A DNA stretch of 64,000 nucleotides from Theristus sp. LFF4_11 (GCA_030248135.1 JASANC010000936.1:42501-106500); one strand, 5' to 3'. Counted from the first letter of the stretch, positions 37,344 to 49,671 are shown. Translations and numbers: made by a program. Notes: generated from the letters alone by a model not told the origin.

Positions 37344-37665
37344 CACGGTGGGCTGAAACGTGCAAATTTAAAAATTGGCTCGTACATGTATTCATCACCA
37401 GCATGAGCTAAAATTTGAAATTCTTATAGAATTTATGCTATGTTCTATGTATTCGAAACATTGGTGTAAACGCTCGAAACTACCAATTTTCACAAAGTCA
37501 TTTTTGGGGTTTTGTCCTGAATGACCGCAAATAAAACAGTTGTTGATGGCACAACAAAACAATAGCTGTCCAGCTGTTGATCCCCTGGTAGTTAGTAACA
37601 TTTTCAAGATTTTTTTGGTTAAAATGTTTTAGTAACACCACAGTGCACATTTTTAGCCCACCCTG
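37344..37665. mobile_element. Possible CAGGGTG-type MITE
   Basis: Left end CACGGTGGGCTGAAACGTGC resembles the inverse of the right end GTGCACATTTTTAGCCCACCCTG, which is followed by TA. The inverted repeat is short and imperfect and the left TA is lost. Confidence 0.4.
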
Positions 37666-37962
37666 TATTTAGATGTTTTGATTGTGGAGTCATTAGAAAC
37701 GTTATGTTCAAATACCAGATGAATATGAAAGTTTTATCCAGAATATCCACAAAACATGGAAACGGAACGCAAATATCTGAGTGATGCCGCCCAATTTGAT
37801 CCAGCCAATCTGCATACCAGATTCAATTGCCGGAACACACAACTTGCTCATGTTTTACAGTTTGACCGTGCATTGACAAAACGTTACTACAGTACCACAA
37901 TGTATTGTAAACGTGAACCTTAATAGTGAATTTAGTAGTAACATCGTGTAATAGTGTAATAG

Positions 37963-38439
37963 TCACTCTTCCCACTGCTGTTGCACAATCATCATTTTTC
38001 GCGCGTTCGCCTGTTGCTGTTTCACAAACTGCATTCGGTTCCAATCATCGAGCGCGGTTCGCAGAAAGTACGGTGCTGGTATCAGGAAGCCCGGGCGGCG
38101 ACCGACGATTGGCAACGGCTCAAAAGCAGCCTCCCTTTTCGACAGAAGTGTCGCCGGCTCTGCCACGCTGTGCAGCGAGCGCAAAGCACGCACGCCGTCA
38201 GTGTCGAGCCCAATCTGCGACCGCTCTACAGGGCGCGCGAATCGGTCAACTACCGATTTCACGAGAGACATTTGCATTTCTGGGTGCACGATTTCTGTTT
38301 GAGGGTGCCGCTCGCGAAGCAGTAGCAACACCCATGGCTCGTTTCGGTCGGTGAAATGCTGCGAGTACGATGGGCGTGCTTGACTGACCAGTGCGCTTGC
38401 GAATGAACACGCCACCAGTAACGTTAGTGTGCTGCTCAT
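37963..38439 (-). CDS. Secreted peptide precursor, CRF/DH44-like candidate
   Basis: 158 residues in one exon, with the ATG ten bases after a strong acceptor (TTGCTCTTTCAG), so a 5' UTR exon lies upstream. A signal peptide is clear (MSSTLTLLVACSFASALVSQA). The rest has no Cys. Lys101-Arg102 and Gly113-Arg114-Arg115 frame EAAFEPLPIV, a classic amidated-peptide cassette. The C-terminal 43 residues (116-158) have P-x-FLR near the start and QQQANARKMMIV near the end, which lines up with the LLR...QQ.x.N.RK.M.I pattern of corticotropin-releasing-factor/DH44 hormones. No amidation signal follows, unlike most family members. Processing sites are seen; family membership is inferred from a by-eye alignment and needs testing. 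Confidence 0.5.
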   Translation of the reverse strand: MSSTLTLLVACSFASALVSQARPSYSQHFTDRNEPWVLLLLRERHPQTEIVHPEMQMSLVKSVVDRFARPVERSQIGLDTDGVRALRSLHSVAEPATLLSKREAAFEPLPIVGRRPGFLIPAPYFLRTALDDWNRMQFVKQQQANARKMMIVQQQWEE

Positions 38440-39482
38440 GATCGTTTGTCTGAAAGAGCAAGATTTTTCTTTGAAGAATACTTGGATAAGTTCTAGGCAA
38501 GCGGTACTGGAAAATGTTGAACTTTGACGATGTTGACAAACTTGCTTTCCGAAACGAGCAGCAGAATTCATTGGGCGTGTCTCGATTTGATTTTGTGTGC
38601 CATATTCTATATCCGTTGTTTTTTTTGCGTCATTATGCGCGACTTGAACGAGAGCATGCATATTGTGCGTGTGCCAGCCAGGGCTGAGAACTCGGCGGAT
38701 ATTGTTTGTCAACAAAAACAAGCATGTGGGTGCGTGCGCAGACTGCTGAGAACAATAAATATGGTGAAATGAATCATGCACACATCACCAGTTCCACTGA
38801 GTCGGCAATATCCGTAAATCCAACTACATATGTTCAGAATCAAAACAAAATCTGCGATCGCGTGACACGATACAATGTTCGCCGATTTTCAGCTGTTCGT
38901 GGCACTTACCATGATTTAGACGTGCTGAAATTGTGCCGATTGGTTTCTGTAAACAAACTGGAGCTGTGCAGCGCATTTGAAATTCATATTTGCTACCTGC
39001 CACTGTTGCCATTGCATTCGTGATAACTAAAGAACGTCGACAAGTGAGTGTAACCATTTATTTTCACTATCACAGAAGTACGGTAGTTACTGATACAGCT
39101 AACGATCAAAGGTGGCAGAAAGCGAACATCTGTAAAAATTAAAATAAAACGAAGAAACAACACATTACCAACGTTGATAAAAGAAAGTACTCGCGTAAAA
39201 ACCGCATACGAGTTTACGAGTTCACCGTTCGTTCACTTGCTAGAAGTGGAGTCTTTTTCAAACGTTTACGAAACCAACACGTAGACGCACATACGAACTA
39301 GACACTGCATGCAAAACATACCCGACACGTAACATGACAAGAACCGAAGCTACTCGATGAAACAACTGAGCAAAAGCAACACCCAATTACAAATGTAGTT
39401 TGCTCGAAAATAAATAACAGTTCAATTAAAATCAGACAGCTAGAACAACTATGCGTGTGGTCGACACGGGTGACGGGTGTAT
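38440..39482. other. Spacer between peptide gene and fumarase 3' end
   Basis: Contains the upstream part of the peptide gene and the 3' UTR of fumarase. A minus-strand AATAAA (plus TTTATT at 39057-39062) is a candidate fumarase poly(A) signal. No other exon is supported. Confidence 0.4.
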
Positions 39483-42400
39483 CTATTTCGGCCCGAGCAT
39501 GTCCTCTGGCACGACCCATTCATCGAATTGCTCTTCAGTGACGAATCCGAGTTTCAGCGCGGTCGCCTTCAGCGTTGCCCCTTCGCGGTGCGCCGTCTTC
39601 GCAATCTGCGCTGCCTTGTCGTAGCTGAAGAAAGCAAGCACCCTGATGTTTCACAGTGCTACTCAACGGATGCATTCAATACTGCTCAGTTTTTGTTCCA
39701 CCCCCATCTAAAGTTCCGAAAATAAACTACCCACCCGAGCAGCTGATTCTACAGCAAAAAAGTGGCGTTGGTGACATGTCGTTCGAGGGCCAATTGTTTC
39801 ATTCCTTACGAGCTTTTCAAAAAATTCCGAACGCAAACAAGACATTGGCCGTTACCCGATGTGCGTGTTGAGTGCGGTGACGAGCATGAGACTCTCGTGC
39901 AGGAGTTTACTGATGCGCTGCTCGTTCGCCTTGATGCCGACCACGCAGTGCTCCGTGAAACTGTCGCACGCGTCCGCGAGCAGACGGGTCGACTGGAGCA
40001 CGTTGCGCACTGAAATTGTGAACTCACTCGCAACAGCACGGTTGCTGTTTTGCGGTTCTGCGGCCACTGGACAGACCGAGCACGCACAGACAGAAAATCA
40101 GCGATTGACAATTTCGGAAGTCACCCCAGTCCCACAGATACGACGAAGGCACGTGTGCAGTTTTGAATGAACGCATCAAGCATGAAACGGATTCTCTTTC
40201 TGCAAGCAAACCCATTGAGTCGCCCAGAACCAAAAGATTTTATTTCAAGTTGCGGACATATACTTTTATTATCTAAAAATGCGGGAGACGCATATAAAAG
40301 GAAGAATATGGCCTTGTGTAAGCAGTGAAAGACTTGGCTCGACAACGCTTTTCAAGTCTCTGATGTGGTACACACGGATACAAGTACATAAGAGTTATAT
40401 TTTTGCGCCGCGTTTGTTGTTTAAAAGCTTGCTGAAAAGCGTAAAAACTTTGAAGTTATTTTTCAATTGTCCTCTTCAGTTTAGTCTAAAATCACACCAT
40501 GTGCGAAATTCTGTAAATTCTGTGCAAAAACAGAAACATCAGAAATTGCAAAATATTGCTGCATGTAGCTTTATCGTTGTTGTTGTTGTTGTTTTGTTGG
40601 GATTTTTAGGCGATGTTTTTAGCCAGGGCTAACCCAGAGAAGCGTACAGAACGCCATTGAGTAGGGCGCCCATTGAGTTTTCTCTGTCATTAAGTGCCTA
40701 CATACCCCTCGGCGGGGCTCGATCCCCCGAGCGCACAGACTGTAGTCTAACGCACTACCACCAGGCCACGAGGGTGACAATTGTTGTTGTTGCTAACGTA
40801 CGCACCGCTGTGCATACAGCAGCACCAGTGCAAAAAGTGTTTCTTCCGTTGATTTTCACCCTTTTTACCAAACTCTTGTGACAGGATAAACCGGTGAGTC
40901 ATTGCCACAGAAGGAGACCTTGCGTTCCCCAACGCCTCTGCGATACACTTTGTGCAAACCAGTGTCAGCGATCTAAAGTCTGATCGTTATTTTAGTGGTT
41001 TTAGTGGTCGCTAAATGCTAGAAAAAAAGCAAATGTGAAAGTTTCATTTGTCTACAATGTACGAGGGTTGCCACTTCCAACCGAAATAAAGAATAAACGG
41101 CGCAAAAATATGACTCTTATGTACTTGTATCCGTGTGTACCACATCAGAGACTTGAAAAGCGTTGTCGAGCCAAGTCTTTCACTGCTTACACAAGGCCAT
41201 ATTCTTCCTTTTATATGCGTCTCCCGCATTTTTAGATAATATTCTGACTTTTACATAAGCCCCGAAGGTCGGACCAAAATCACAATACGTTGGTCACACA
41301 TTCTTCTGAACCCCGGACAACCCAGGTTTTTCATTTTTCGTTTTTTAGGCCAATTTCGCCTATGCTATTTCTACGGCCGATTCGCCCAAAATCGTCACGA
41401 TTCAGTACCTAGAATTGCTCGCATAAGAAAAACTGACCCAAAAGCAGTGATCGGCGGTTGAATTACCCTGGAAAACACAGTTTTCTTGTTTTTCATTTCT
41501 GGACCGGTTTCACTAAATTCCATTGTCGATTCGCCCGAAATCGCCACGATTCGGAATCTAAAGTTGCTCACGTAAGAAAACTAACCCAAAATCTGTTATC
41601 AGCGCATTGAATTACCCCGGAAAACACAGTCTTCTCGTTTTTCATTTTTGGACCGATTTCGCCAATTTCCACGGCCGATTCGCCCGAAATCGTCACGATT
41701 CAGTACCTAGAATTGCTCACATAAAAAAACTAACCCAGAATCCGTGATCAGCGCATTGAATTACTATGGAAAACACCGTTTTTTGTTTTTCATTTCTGGA
41801 CCGATTTCGCCAATTTCCACGGCCGATTCGCCCGAAATCGTCACGATTCAGTATCTAGAGTTGCTCACATAAAAAACTAACCCAAAATCCGTGATCAGCG
41901 CATTGAATTACCCTGAAAAACACCTTTTTATTGTTTTTCGTTTCTGGACCGATTTCGCCAATTTCCACGGCCGATTCGCCCGAAATCGTCACGATTCAGC
42001 ATCAACAGTTGCTCACGTAAGAAAACTAACCCAATATCGGTGATCAGCGCATTGAATTACCCTGGAAAACATTTTTTTCTTGTTTTTCGTTTCTGGACCG
42101 ATTTCGCCGATTTCCACGGCCGATTCGCCCGACATCGTCACGATTCAGCATCTAGAGTTGCTTGCATAAAAAACTAACCCAAAATTCTTGATCAGCGCAT
42201 TGAATTACCCTGGAAAACAACCTTTTCTTGTTTTTCGTTTCTGGACCGATTTCGCCAACTTCCACGGCCGATTCGCCCGAAATCGTCACGATTCAGCATC
42301 TAGAGTTGCTGACGTAAGAAAACTAACCCGAAATTCGTGATCAGCGCATTGAATTACTCTGGAAAACACCGTTTTCTTGTTTTTCGTTTCTGGACCGATT

Positions 42401-45400
42401 TCGCCAATTTCGACGGCCGATTCGCCCGAAATCGTCACGATTCGGTATCTAGAGTTGCTCACATAAGAAAACTAACCCAAAATCCGTGATCAGCGCATTG
42501 AATTACCCTGGAAAACACCCTTTTCTTGTTTTTCGTTTCTGGACCGATTTCGCCAACTTCCACGGCCGATTCGCCCGAAATCGTCACGATTCGGTATCTA
42601 GAGTTGCTCACGTAAGAAAACTAACCCGAAATTCGTGATCAGCGCATTGAATTACTCTGGAAAACACCGTTTTCTTGTTTTTCGTTTCTGGACCGATTTC
42701 GCCAATTTCCACGGCCGATTCGCCCGAAATCGTCACGATTCAGCATCTAGAGTTGCTCACGTAAGAAAACTAACCCAAAATCCGTGATCAGCGTATTGAA
42801 TTACTACGGACTAGACCTTTTTCCTATTATTTTTCGTAGCTCAGACAAAATTTGTAAGAGTGAAAACTGATACTCAGTCAAAATGCTACGAACTTTCAAA
42901 AATGCACAATTTTAACTTAAAAAAGTGCCCGGTCAAAAAAATAAACTAAATTTTCAGAAAATACGGATGAAATTACCCTAGGAAACATTTTTGTTCAACT
43001 GTGAAAGTGTCCCAGCTAAAAATTGAAAGGGCGAACACTTAAAACCAGGTGAAAACCCTCCAAACAATTAAAAATGCCCAATTTTTTACCCAAAAACAGG
43101 GTCTGGGTAAAAAATTAACCCGATTTTCAAAATCTCCGGATGGAATTACCCCAGGGAACATTTTTGTTCGACTGTGAAAGTGTCGCAGGCAAAAATTTAA
43201 AGGGCGAACACATGTTGATTACATAGCTGAAAAAAAAAGGACAAAGGGAAAGAAGTAACACTGTTTTCAGAATAGGTTTTTCGTGTCTACAGCGTATGAA
43301 AAGTAGTCGGATAAAAATTTTTTCGCGGCTCCAAGCACAACTTTGGGTGTTCGTTTCGTGTGCACGGTACCAAGTTTGTGGCTTATACTATGCTCGCTGG
43401 ACGCAGCGAGCAAATTTGAAAAAAGCGCGCGAGGGGATAACGGCTCATATTATGCGTGATGCGCTCTCCGCTCGCTACGCTCGCTCGCGCATCCGCATGA
43501 TTTAACGGTATGAAACTTTACTGCTTTAAAGTGAACAGACCGATCATGGGCTTGAAGACATTCAGCTCGAAGTGTCCGTTGGAGCCGCCGACACTGACAG
43601 CCACTTGGTTGCCGATCACCTGCGCAGCCACCATGGTCACTGCCTCGCACTGCGTCGGGTTCACTTTGCCTGCGAACAGCAACAGCACAATGACACTTGC
43701 AAAACAAGAAGAAACAGTGATCACGCGTTCTGCTTTGACAGTGATTTTTTTTCCAGGATACAACGGACGTGCCACCGAAACCACGACAGCGCTTGGATCA
43801 CCGGTGCTTCGAAGAGAGCGCGTGTGCGTCTCCGGTTGTGACGCGATTAGCACGCGATGCCTATTTAGCCGCACAGCACAGCACTGCAACTCGAGACCAC
43901 AAAGCGACCAACTCAACCGAGATCATTCTCAGCTAAAACAACAAGCAAGGCCGACCGGGCATAATGCTGGAGCCGGGCTCGTTCTCGGGCAACGAGAGTT
44001 CGCCGAGTCCACAGCGAGGCCCACTGCCCAGCAAGCGAATGTCGTTCGCGATCTTCATCAGACTCACCGCGAGCACGTTCAGAGCGCCATGCACCTGCAC
44101 ACTGACCAACAATGCGCCACACAGAAACGCACTGAATCATACACAGGCCACTTTTCAATGTTTCGAATGCACTTTTGTGCATAACCCAAACAGTCGGGAG
44201 ATATAATCGGCTTGGTCATTTTCTGACGCGCTTTCGGGCAAGCAATCGATTTATGAGTTTTCTTCATACTCGAACTATGGCATATTGGAACCTGATTCTT
44301 TCTGCAACCCATAAGTGATAGCGATGGTACGTTTATGCCATGATCACGCGTTGTCTATACTGAACGCAGCACACTGTTGGTGTGGCCAGTCAGCTATTGC
44401 ACGTTTTCGGTTCCACGACTCGATGCGATGAGTCTTGGAAGTGCGAGTGCTGGCTGACTGATATTGGTTGTTTTTTGTTTGCCAGACTTCAAATTCAGTC
44501 AGTGTTTTGCAAACCAACAAACAATGCAGTATAGTAAAGCAAAAGCAACAGTGCCCAGCCGCAGCCCCATCCCATGCCACCTCAACCATGGCGTCATGAG
44601 CGGCAAGTCCCTCGAATTTGTTCGGTGCCGTCACAAACGGCAGCTTCGTGAGTTCGGCCACTTTACTTGCGATCTTCTCCGCGAATCCCTTGTGCGTGTT
44701 CAGGCCGGTGCCGACTGCGGTGCCGCCTGCGCAGATTGGAGAAATTTGATTGAGACTATAATCACAAAGCATTGCAAACAACAGAGCAAAGCGAACGAAC
44801 CAGCGGCCAGCTCGTACAAATGCGGCAGGGTTGCGTTGACGCGCGCGATGCCGTTCTCGATCTGCTGCGCGTAGCCACTGAACTCGTTGCCCAGCGTCAG
44901 CGGCGTTGCGTCCTGCGCCCGGTTTTCAACGTAAATTTTCAAAAACCAAGTTTCTTTCCCTTTCTCAATAACCCAAAAATAGCCCATGTCAACCTGCGTG
45001 TGCGTGCGACCGATTTTGACGATATGACTGAACTGTTTCGCTTTGTCGTCGAGCGCTTTGTGCAGCTTCTGCAGTGCTGGCAATAGTCTGTGAAATGGCA
45101 TAGGTTGGCGGATAAAGTGCTGGTCTGAAGATATCTAGATAAGTGCACGAATAAGAGTAATGTCGTACACTCACAAACAAACACACACACGCACACATGA
45201 AATGTGTGACACGCGCGCTGCCGCAATATCGCGACACAGGTTTTTTGGTGTCTCAGACGTCAATCGGGTGCAAAAAACCCTGTTGTGTTGTGTTTGTTTG
45301 CGCAACATTACCCTGTTATAATAATGGAATGCAATGCTTTCATGCAAGAACTTTACACTGTGAAACAACAAAGAAGCAGAGCGAACTGAACAGCAGTACT

Positions 45401-47484
45401 TTGTATTGAGTTCTATGGCGGTGGCGATGTGCATTGCGGTTGGGAATGTGTCGTTGGACGACTGCGACATGTTCACGTGGTCGTTCGGGTGCACCGGCGC
45501 TTTGCTGCCGAGCTCACCACCAAGCAGCTCGATCGCACGGTTGCTGATCACCTGCAGCAAGTTTCAAGTCACCGTTTTGTCACTTTCAAGCGACTGGCAG
45601 CACCCATCCGGTTACTGAACCGATCCGTTGTCACCGTAACCCCGATAAAAAGTTTCGCGTTGATTTCCACCATTGGTTTCTTGGTGGTCTGTCCTGGAAC
45701 TTCAGATTTAGGCACACATTTTTGCACGCGAAATATTGAAAAAGCAATTTGTCAATGATCATTCACATTGTTATAAACTTTTGCCATTTTGCAAAAACAA
45801 TCAAAGCGATCAGCCCATGGTCAAAATTAGCGACCAGTTTCGATGGACATTCAAAAAACACAAGGCCAAGCAAATGCACAAATCACCCAAGACTGATTTA
45901 TTTTTGGTGTGCTCACCTCATTGACGTTCATATTTGATTGCGTACCGGAGCCTGTCTGCCAAACGACCAACGGAAAATGGTCATCCAGTTTACCGGCAAT
46001 CACCTGGTGTTGAAAACAAGAGCATTCAGAAAACAAGGCAACAAAAACAGTTTTCATAAATGCACCGATACATGGATAAATGAATGCACAGGGTGCACAA
46101 AGCTGAACGTTGCAATACTGACGTCGTCAGCCGCTTTTTCGATGGCGTTCGCGATTTTTTCGTCGAGACCGTAGGTCTTGTTGACGGCCGCAGCAGCTTT
46201 CTTCAGCACTCCGAACGCATGCACCACTGGCAGCTGCAATGATCAACACGCTCAGCGAAGATTCACTGTGATTGTTGCTGTTCATTGCCGCCCCTGACGG
46301 CATCGCAAATGAGCTGGTTGCACGTGAGCGATATCCTTCGACCACCCAACTCTAAAACGCAGACCCGCACGGACGCACTGCAGACTGCAGCTGCAACCCA
46401 AGACAACTGCACCAGCCAATCAGCAAACACGAAACCAATTGAAGCCGTCCAATGGCCAACCGGCATGCGTTCGTCCTTGCCGCCAATTTTGAAGTTCATC
46501 ACGGATCGCGCCGTCTGTGCGCCATAATAGCGGTCGGCGGGCACCTTCAGCTCACCGAACGTGTCACGCTCAACGCGATGCGCGCTCTGCAAACAAAACC
46601 GAACATGCTGCTGCACGTGCAGACAAGCACAGTGAGCGCACGAGTCCTTGTCCGAAGACGGTGCGAGTGTGCGACTGAGCAGCACACATCAACGCTGCAC
46701 GTGACAGCACAAACGAAACTGGCATTGACTCGCCACAGAAAACAACTGCAACACCAACCGCATAATCGCGCACAGCACTGGCGGCGAAACCCTGAAATGA
46801 CACGGCCGTTCAGTGTGAATTGGGCAAACTAGAAATGCTTGGGGTGTGAGGCGAACGAACGCACTGTAATGAAGCGCCCACGCGGCTGAAATGACCCTTG
46901 GAAGGGCAAGAAAAATGCGTGTTTCTGTTCTGATTCTAACAAATTTCTCACCACACAAGAGCAATATTCACACCAGCCGCAGCTGTCACGAACTCCAGGC
47001 ACTGTCACACATCGAAACAATTCATGTTCACATTCTGTTTTGAAATATCAACGATTCATTTCACGGGTAGTGAAATCCTTTCAAATGAGAAAAAACCTGA
47101 AACAAACCCGACAGAGCTACAACGGCAAACCCACAAACGAACTCAAAAGATTTCAATCGAAACAGCCAAAACAACACTCCAATGCAACACAAAGTTCAAA
47201 GCAATTCAACGCCAGAAATAGTGGACTTCACTTGCTTATGAGCAATAAACCAATAAAAAACGTTACGTACGAGACATCTACAAAACTAAAACAATCACAG
47301 AGTGGACGAGTTGGCGCGTGATGGTCAGCGTTTGACGACTCACCCTGACAGCAGTGACAGGCTCCTGTGGCATGTGCGGCTGGCGACAATGAGGGCAGCA
47401 CGCATTGCCGTTGGCGTCAGTGACGGCCGTGCCAGTGACGGCCGTGCCAGTGGCGGGCGACAGAAAGTTGCCGTTGGACAACAT
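39483..47484 (-). CDS. FH: Fumarate hydratase, class II
   Basis: Twelve exons: 47344-47484, 46461-46586, 46123-46233, 45917-46003, 45400-45551, 44994-45087, 44801-44912, 44581-44726, 43956-44094, 43541-43669, 39856-40009, 39483-39624. They splice in frame to 510 residues. The enzyme interconverts fumarate and malate in the TCA cycle. Landmarks are [13 protein letters not shown] (143-155), HPNDHVN (176-182), SSND (186-189), THTQ with the catalytic-region His235, and the signature GSSIMPGKVN (364-373) split over exons 9 and 10. The C-terminus is [13 protein letters not shown]. The 47-residue first exon is Thr/Ala/Gly-rich with CPHC and is not an obvious mitochondrial presequence. Intron 10 (40010-43540) is almost filled by the composite repeat. 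Confidence 0.95.
40268..41240. mobile_element. TIR element with ~150-bp inverted ends (right copy)
   Basis: Starts ATTATCTAAAAATGCGGGAG and ends with the inverse. Inner sequence matches 27232-28276 in the CTGAAAAGCGTAAAAACTTTG and GTGCGAAATTCTGTAAATTC blocks, but it lacks the GC-rich insert of that copy and instead contains a tRNA-like SINE. Confidence 0.75.
40576..40780 (-). mobile_element. tRNA-derived SINE insertion
   Basis: On the minus strand, CCCTCGTGGCCTGGTGGTAG resembles a tRNA A box and GGGATCGAGCCCC a B box (consensus GGTTCGANNCC), with CCCTCG...CGAGGG forming an acceptor-like stem (40705-40775). The body continues to a (CAA)n tail, seen as (GTT)n on the plus strand near 40575-40590. 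The left copy of the host element lacks it, which marks it as an insertion. The anticodon arm does not fold cleanly, so a functional tRNA is unlikely. Confidence 0.65.
41280..42815 (-). repeat. 149-bp satellite array, about 10 units
   Basis: Inverse of the 25100-27170 array, with unit landmarks TGATCAGCGCATTGAATTAC and ATTCGCCCGAAATCGTCACG. Units nearest the TIR element are most diverged, matching the gradient in the left array. Confidence 0.85.
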
Positions 47485-49300
47485 TATTATTATTGGTAGG
47501 TAGTCAATGGAAATTGGTGCACTTGGTCAAACGGTTGTATGAGTGTTGTTGCTGCAAGTGGTAATGTTCGACACGCTAATATGTCTGCGATAAGAAACGT
47601 AACAACGTGTAATAAAACCACAGTTGTAAAGTGTGCTCGACACAACCGCAGACACACGGACACAAACAACAAACACACCGATAGAAAAGCGCTTATCAAG
47701 TACTAGTTTTTATTTTAGTCCAGAGACTCAATGCGATGCATGCATAGATAGGCATACAGTTTCATGCGTGACGCGGGAATTCAAAATTGGCAAACTGATC
47801 CGAGTCCTCTAATTGAGGCTATTTTGAATTGCCACATAAAGCTTGAAAAGCAAGAACTCGGTTAACAACGTTTTACAAACCTTCGTTCAACGGTTAAACT
47901 GTAAATCGCAGAAAATCCGCTGATTGGCTGCATTTGAAGTGGGTCCGCTGATCAGTGCAGCTGAATGCATGCACGCGATCGGCACTGCCTCCACATTCAA
48001 ATGGCAGAATGCACACATTATTTATGTTTTACAGTTTCACTGTTACGTTGAGCGCCCATCTGTGCACATGTGCCAGTGGCAGCAACAACCATAGCAGCGG
48101 CAACAGCGCCAATGAACGAACGCGCTATGTAAACGCTGACGAGAACATGATACTTCGAAAGTCGCTGTGGTTTCACTGCTGGCTTATTCAATTATTACTT
48201 GACGCTCTTGTCGCTGGAACACGTGAACGGCCAGCACACAACGATGGCAAAACAAGTGATGCGCCTGCCAAACACACGCGTTTGTGGACAAGCACGTGCG
48301 TGCACACAAAACACAACGTTCAGGGTGAGTGAAACCGCATGCACATGCTCGTAAACAAGCGTGTTGACATGATGTCATCTGCTCTGCACGCATGATGAAG
48401 TAAGCAAAAATGGTAATGTTATGCAGATTGCCAAATAAAAAAACGCATGTGAACAGCTCACACACACTAACAATTGTGCCTGTCTTTGTGACCAATTAAA
48501 ACTTTTTTCTCTGAAATCATTTCATCCAGTCGATACAGTTTTACACAGCACACAGAACATTGAAACTTCTTTTGAAAGAGAACTGCGTTACTGTTGTAGT
48601 CAGCCGTCGTGGCATTAAAAAATAAACGGTACTTCAACCAAATTACGTTTTTCATCGAGATTGTTAGCACCAGATTTTCAATTCGAACCTTTGAATGACT
48701 GATCAGCTCTGATCAGCTTAAACCACTCTTTCACACCGAATCTTCCTATTTTTTAGAGTTGCTCCCACTCAAACCGCGTATAACCCACCCACCACAACCG
48801 AACAATTTTCATAATCTTTATTCCCGAACACTGCTAAAATGAAAGACTTATTTTGAGCAATTTATAAACTAATGCAATCACAAGAAACCTACTGTCAATC
48901 GACAATGCCGTAGCAAGAGACGATCAGTTCGCGAGCCAACAACAATGGCATGCGCAAGCAGGCTTCGCGGCATATTTTGCAAATTAATGGTACTGGTGTG
49001 TTGCCACGGTGTCACACTGAAATTCTGTGGATATGCATTTTTTTAGCTAAAATTTTTTATTTCAAGGAAAAAAGCTAAATTTTGCAACAAAATCGTTGAA
49101 ATTACAATGATGAAGAATGTCAAGTTATCATGGGGTTGTTAAAAAACAAAAAATCGTCATTTTTGCTTTAGTTTTTTTTAATTTTGATAATTAAAGTTGT
49201 GCTAAATCAATCAGCTAAATCAATGCTATAAAAAATTAATCAAAGTTTGAAAAGCAAAGGGAATCCGAAGAACCACAAGCGCATCCCCACCGAATGATTC
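47485..49300. other. FH upstream region and spacer
   Basis: Holds the likely FH promoter (not resolvable by eye) and a dispersed-repeat member near 47715-47790 (ACTCAATGCG ... GAATTCAAAATTGGCAAAC), seen inverted at 12307-12372. Near 49020-49260 a fragment of the AAATTTTGCTGCAAAATC repeat family begins. No exon is supported. Confidence 0.45.
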
Positions 49301-49671
49301 CCTGATATGGCGATGAGCCCGACGAATAGTGATCGTGGTGGCGCCAAGCGATACAACAACAAAGTATGGAAAATAAGTTGTGGTTTTTTTTTGTTTTTTT
49401 TTTTTTTTTTTTGTGTTGTTTGTGGTTAAGGAAAAAAAAATAGAAAAAAAAAAAAAATAATTAGGTTGGGGGGGGGGGGGGGGGATGGGGGGGAATCGCG
49501 TGGGTTGTGTGCCTTCTTATTTTCATCTCTTTTCTATTTTGGTTGTATTTCCAGATTTTGTTTTGGTGGCCTCAGTTACCCCTTTTCCAAACCGTTACCA
49601 TGCCTCTTCTTCTGTTTTGACCCCCAAAACGTCACCAATTGTTCCCAGCTGAAGTGAAAGCAAACATAGCG

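Larger units (their letters stand above)
40268..43501. repeat. Composite repeat, right (inverted) copy in FH intron 10
   Basis: Inverse of 24236-28276: the TIR element (40268-41240), about ten 149-bp satellite units (roughly 41280-42815), degenerate 172-bp repeats to about 43215 and the GC-rich end CGCGCATCCGCATGAT. It has fewer satellite units than the left copy and carries a SINE. The splice sites of the host gene on both sides are intact. Confidence 0.8.

Noticed and set aside
38440..38781. N-terminal extension of the peptide precursor frame
   Set aside because: A strong acceptor lies ten bases before the internal ATG, which is followed by a textbook signal peptide; the extension is intron.
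40705..40775. Functional tRNA gene
   Set aside because: Box A/B-like motifs and an acceptor-like stem exist, but the anticodon arm is irregular and the sequence continues into a tailed SINE body.
24236..43501. A single 19-kb giant transposon carrying host genes
   Set aside because: The right arm lies inside an FH intron with FH exons on both sides, and no transposase is present; two inverted copies of one repeat unit is simpler.
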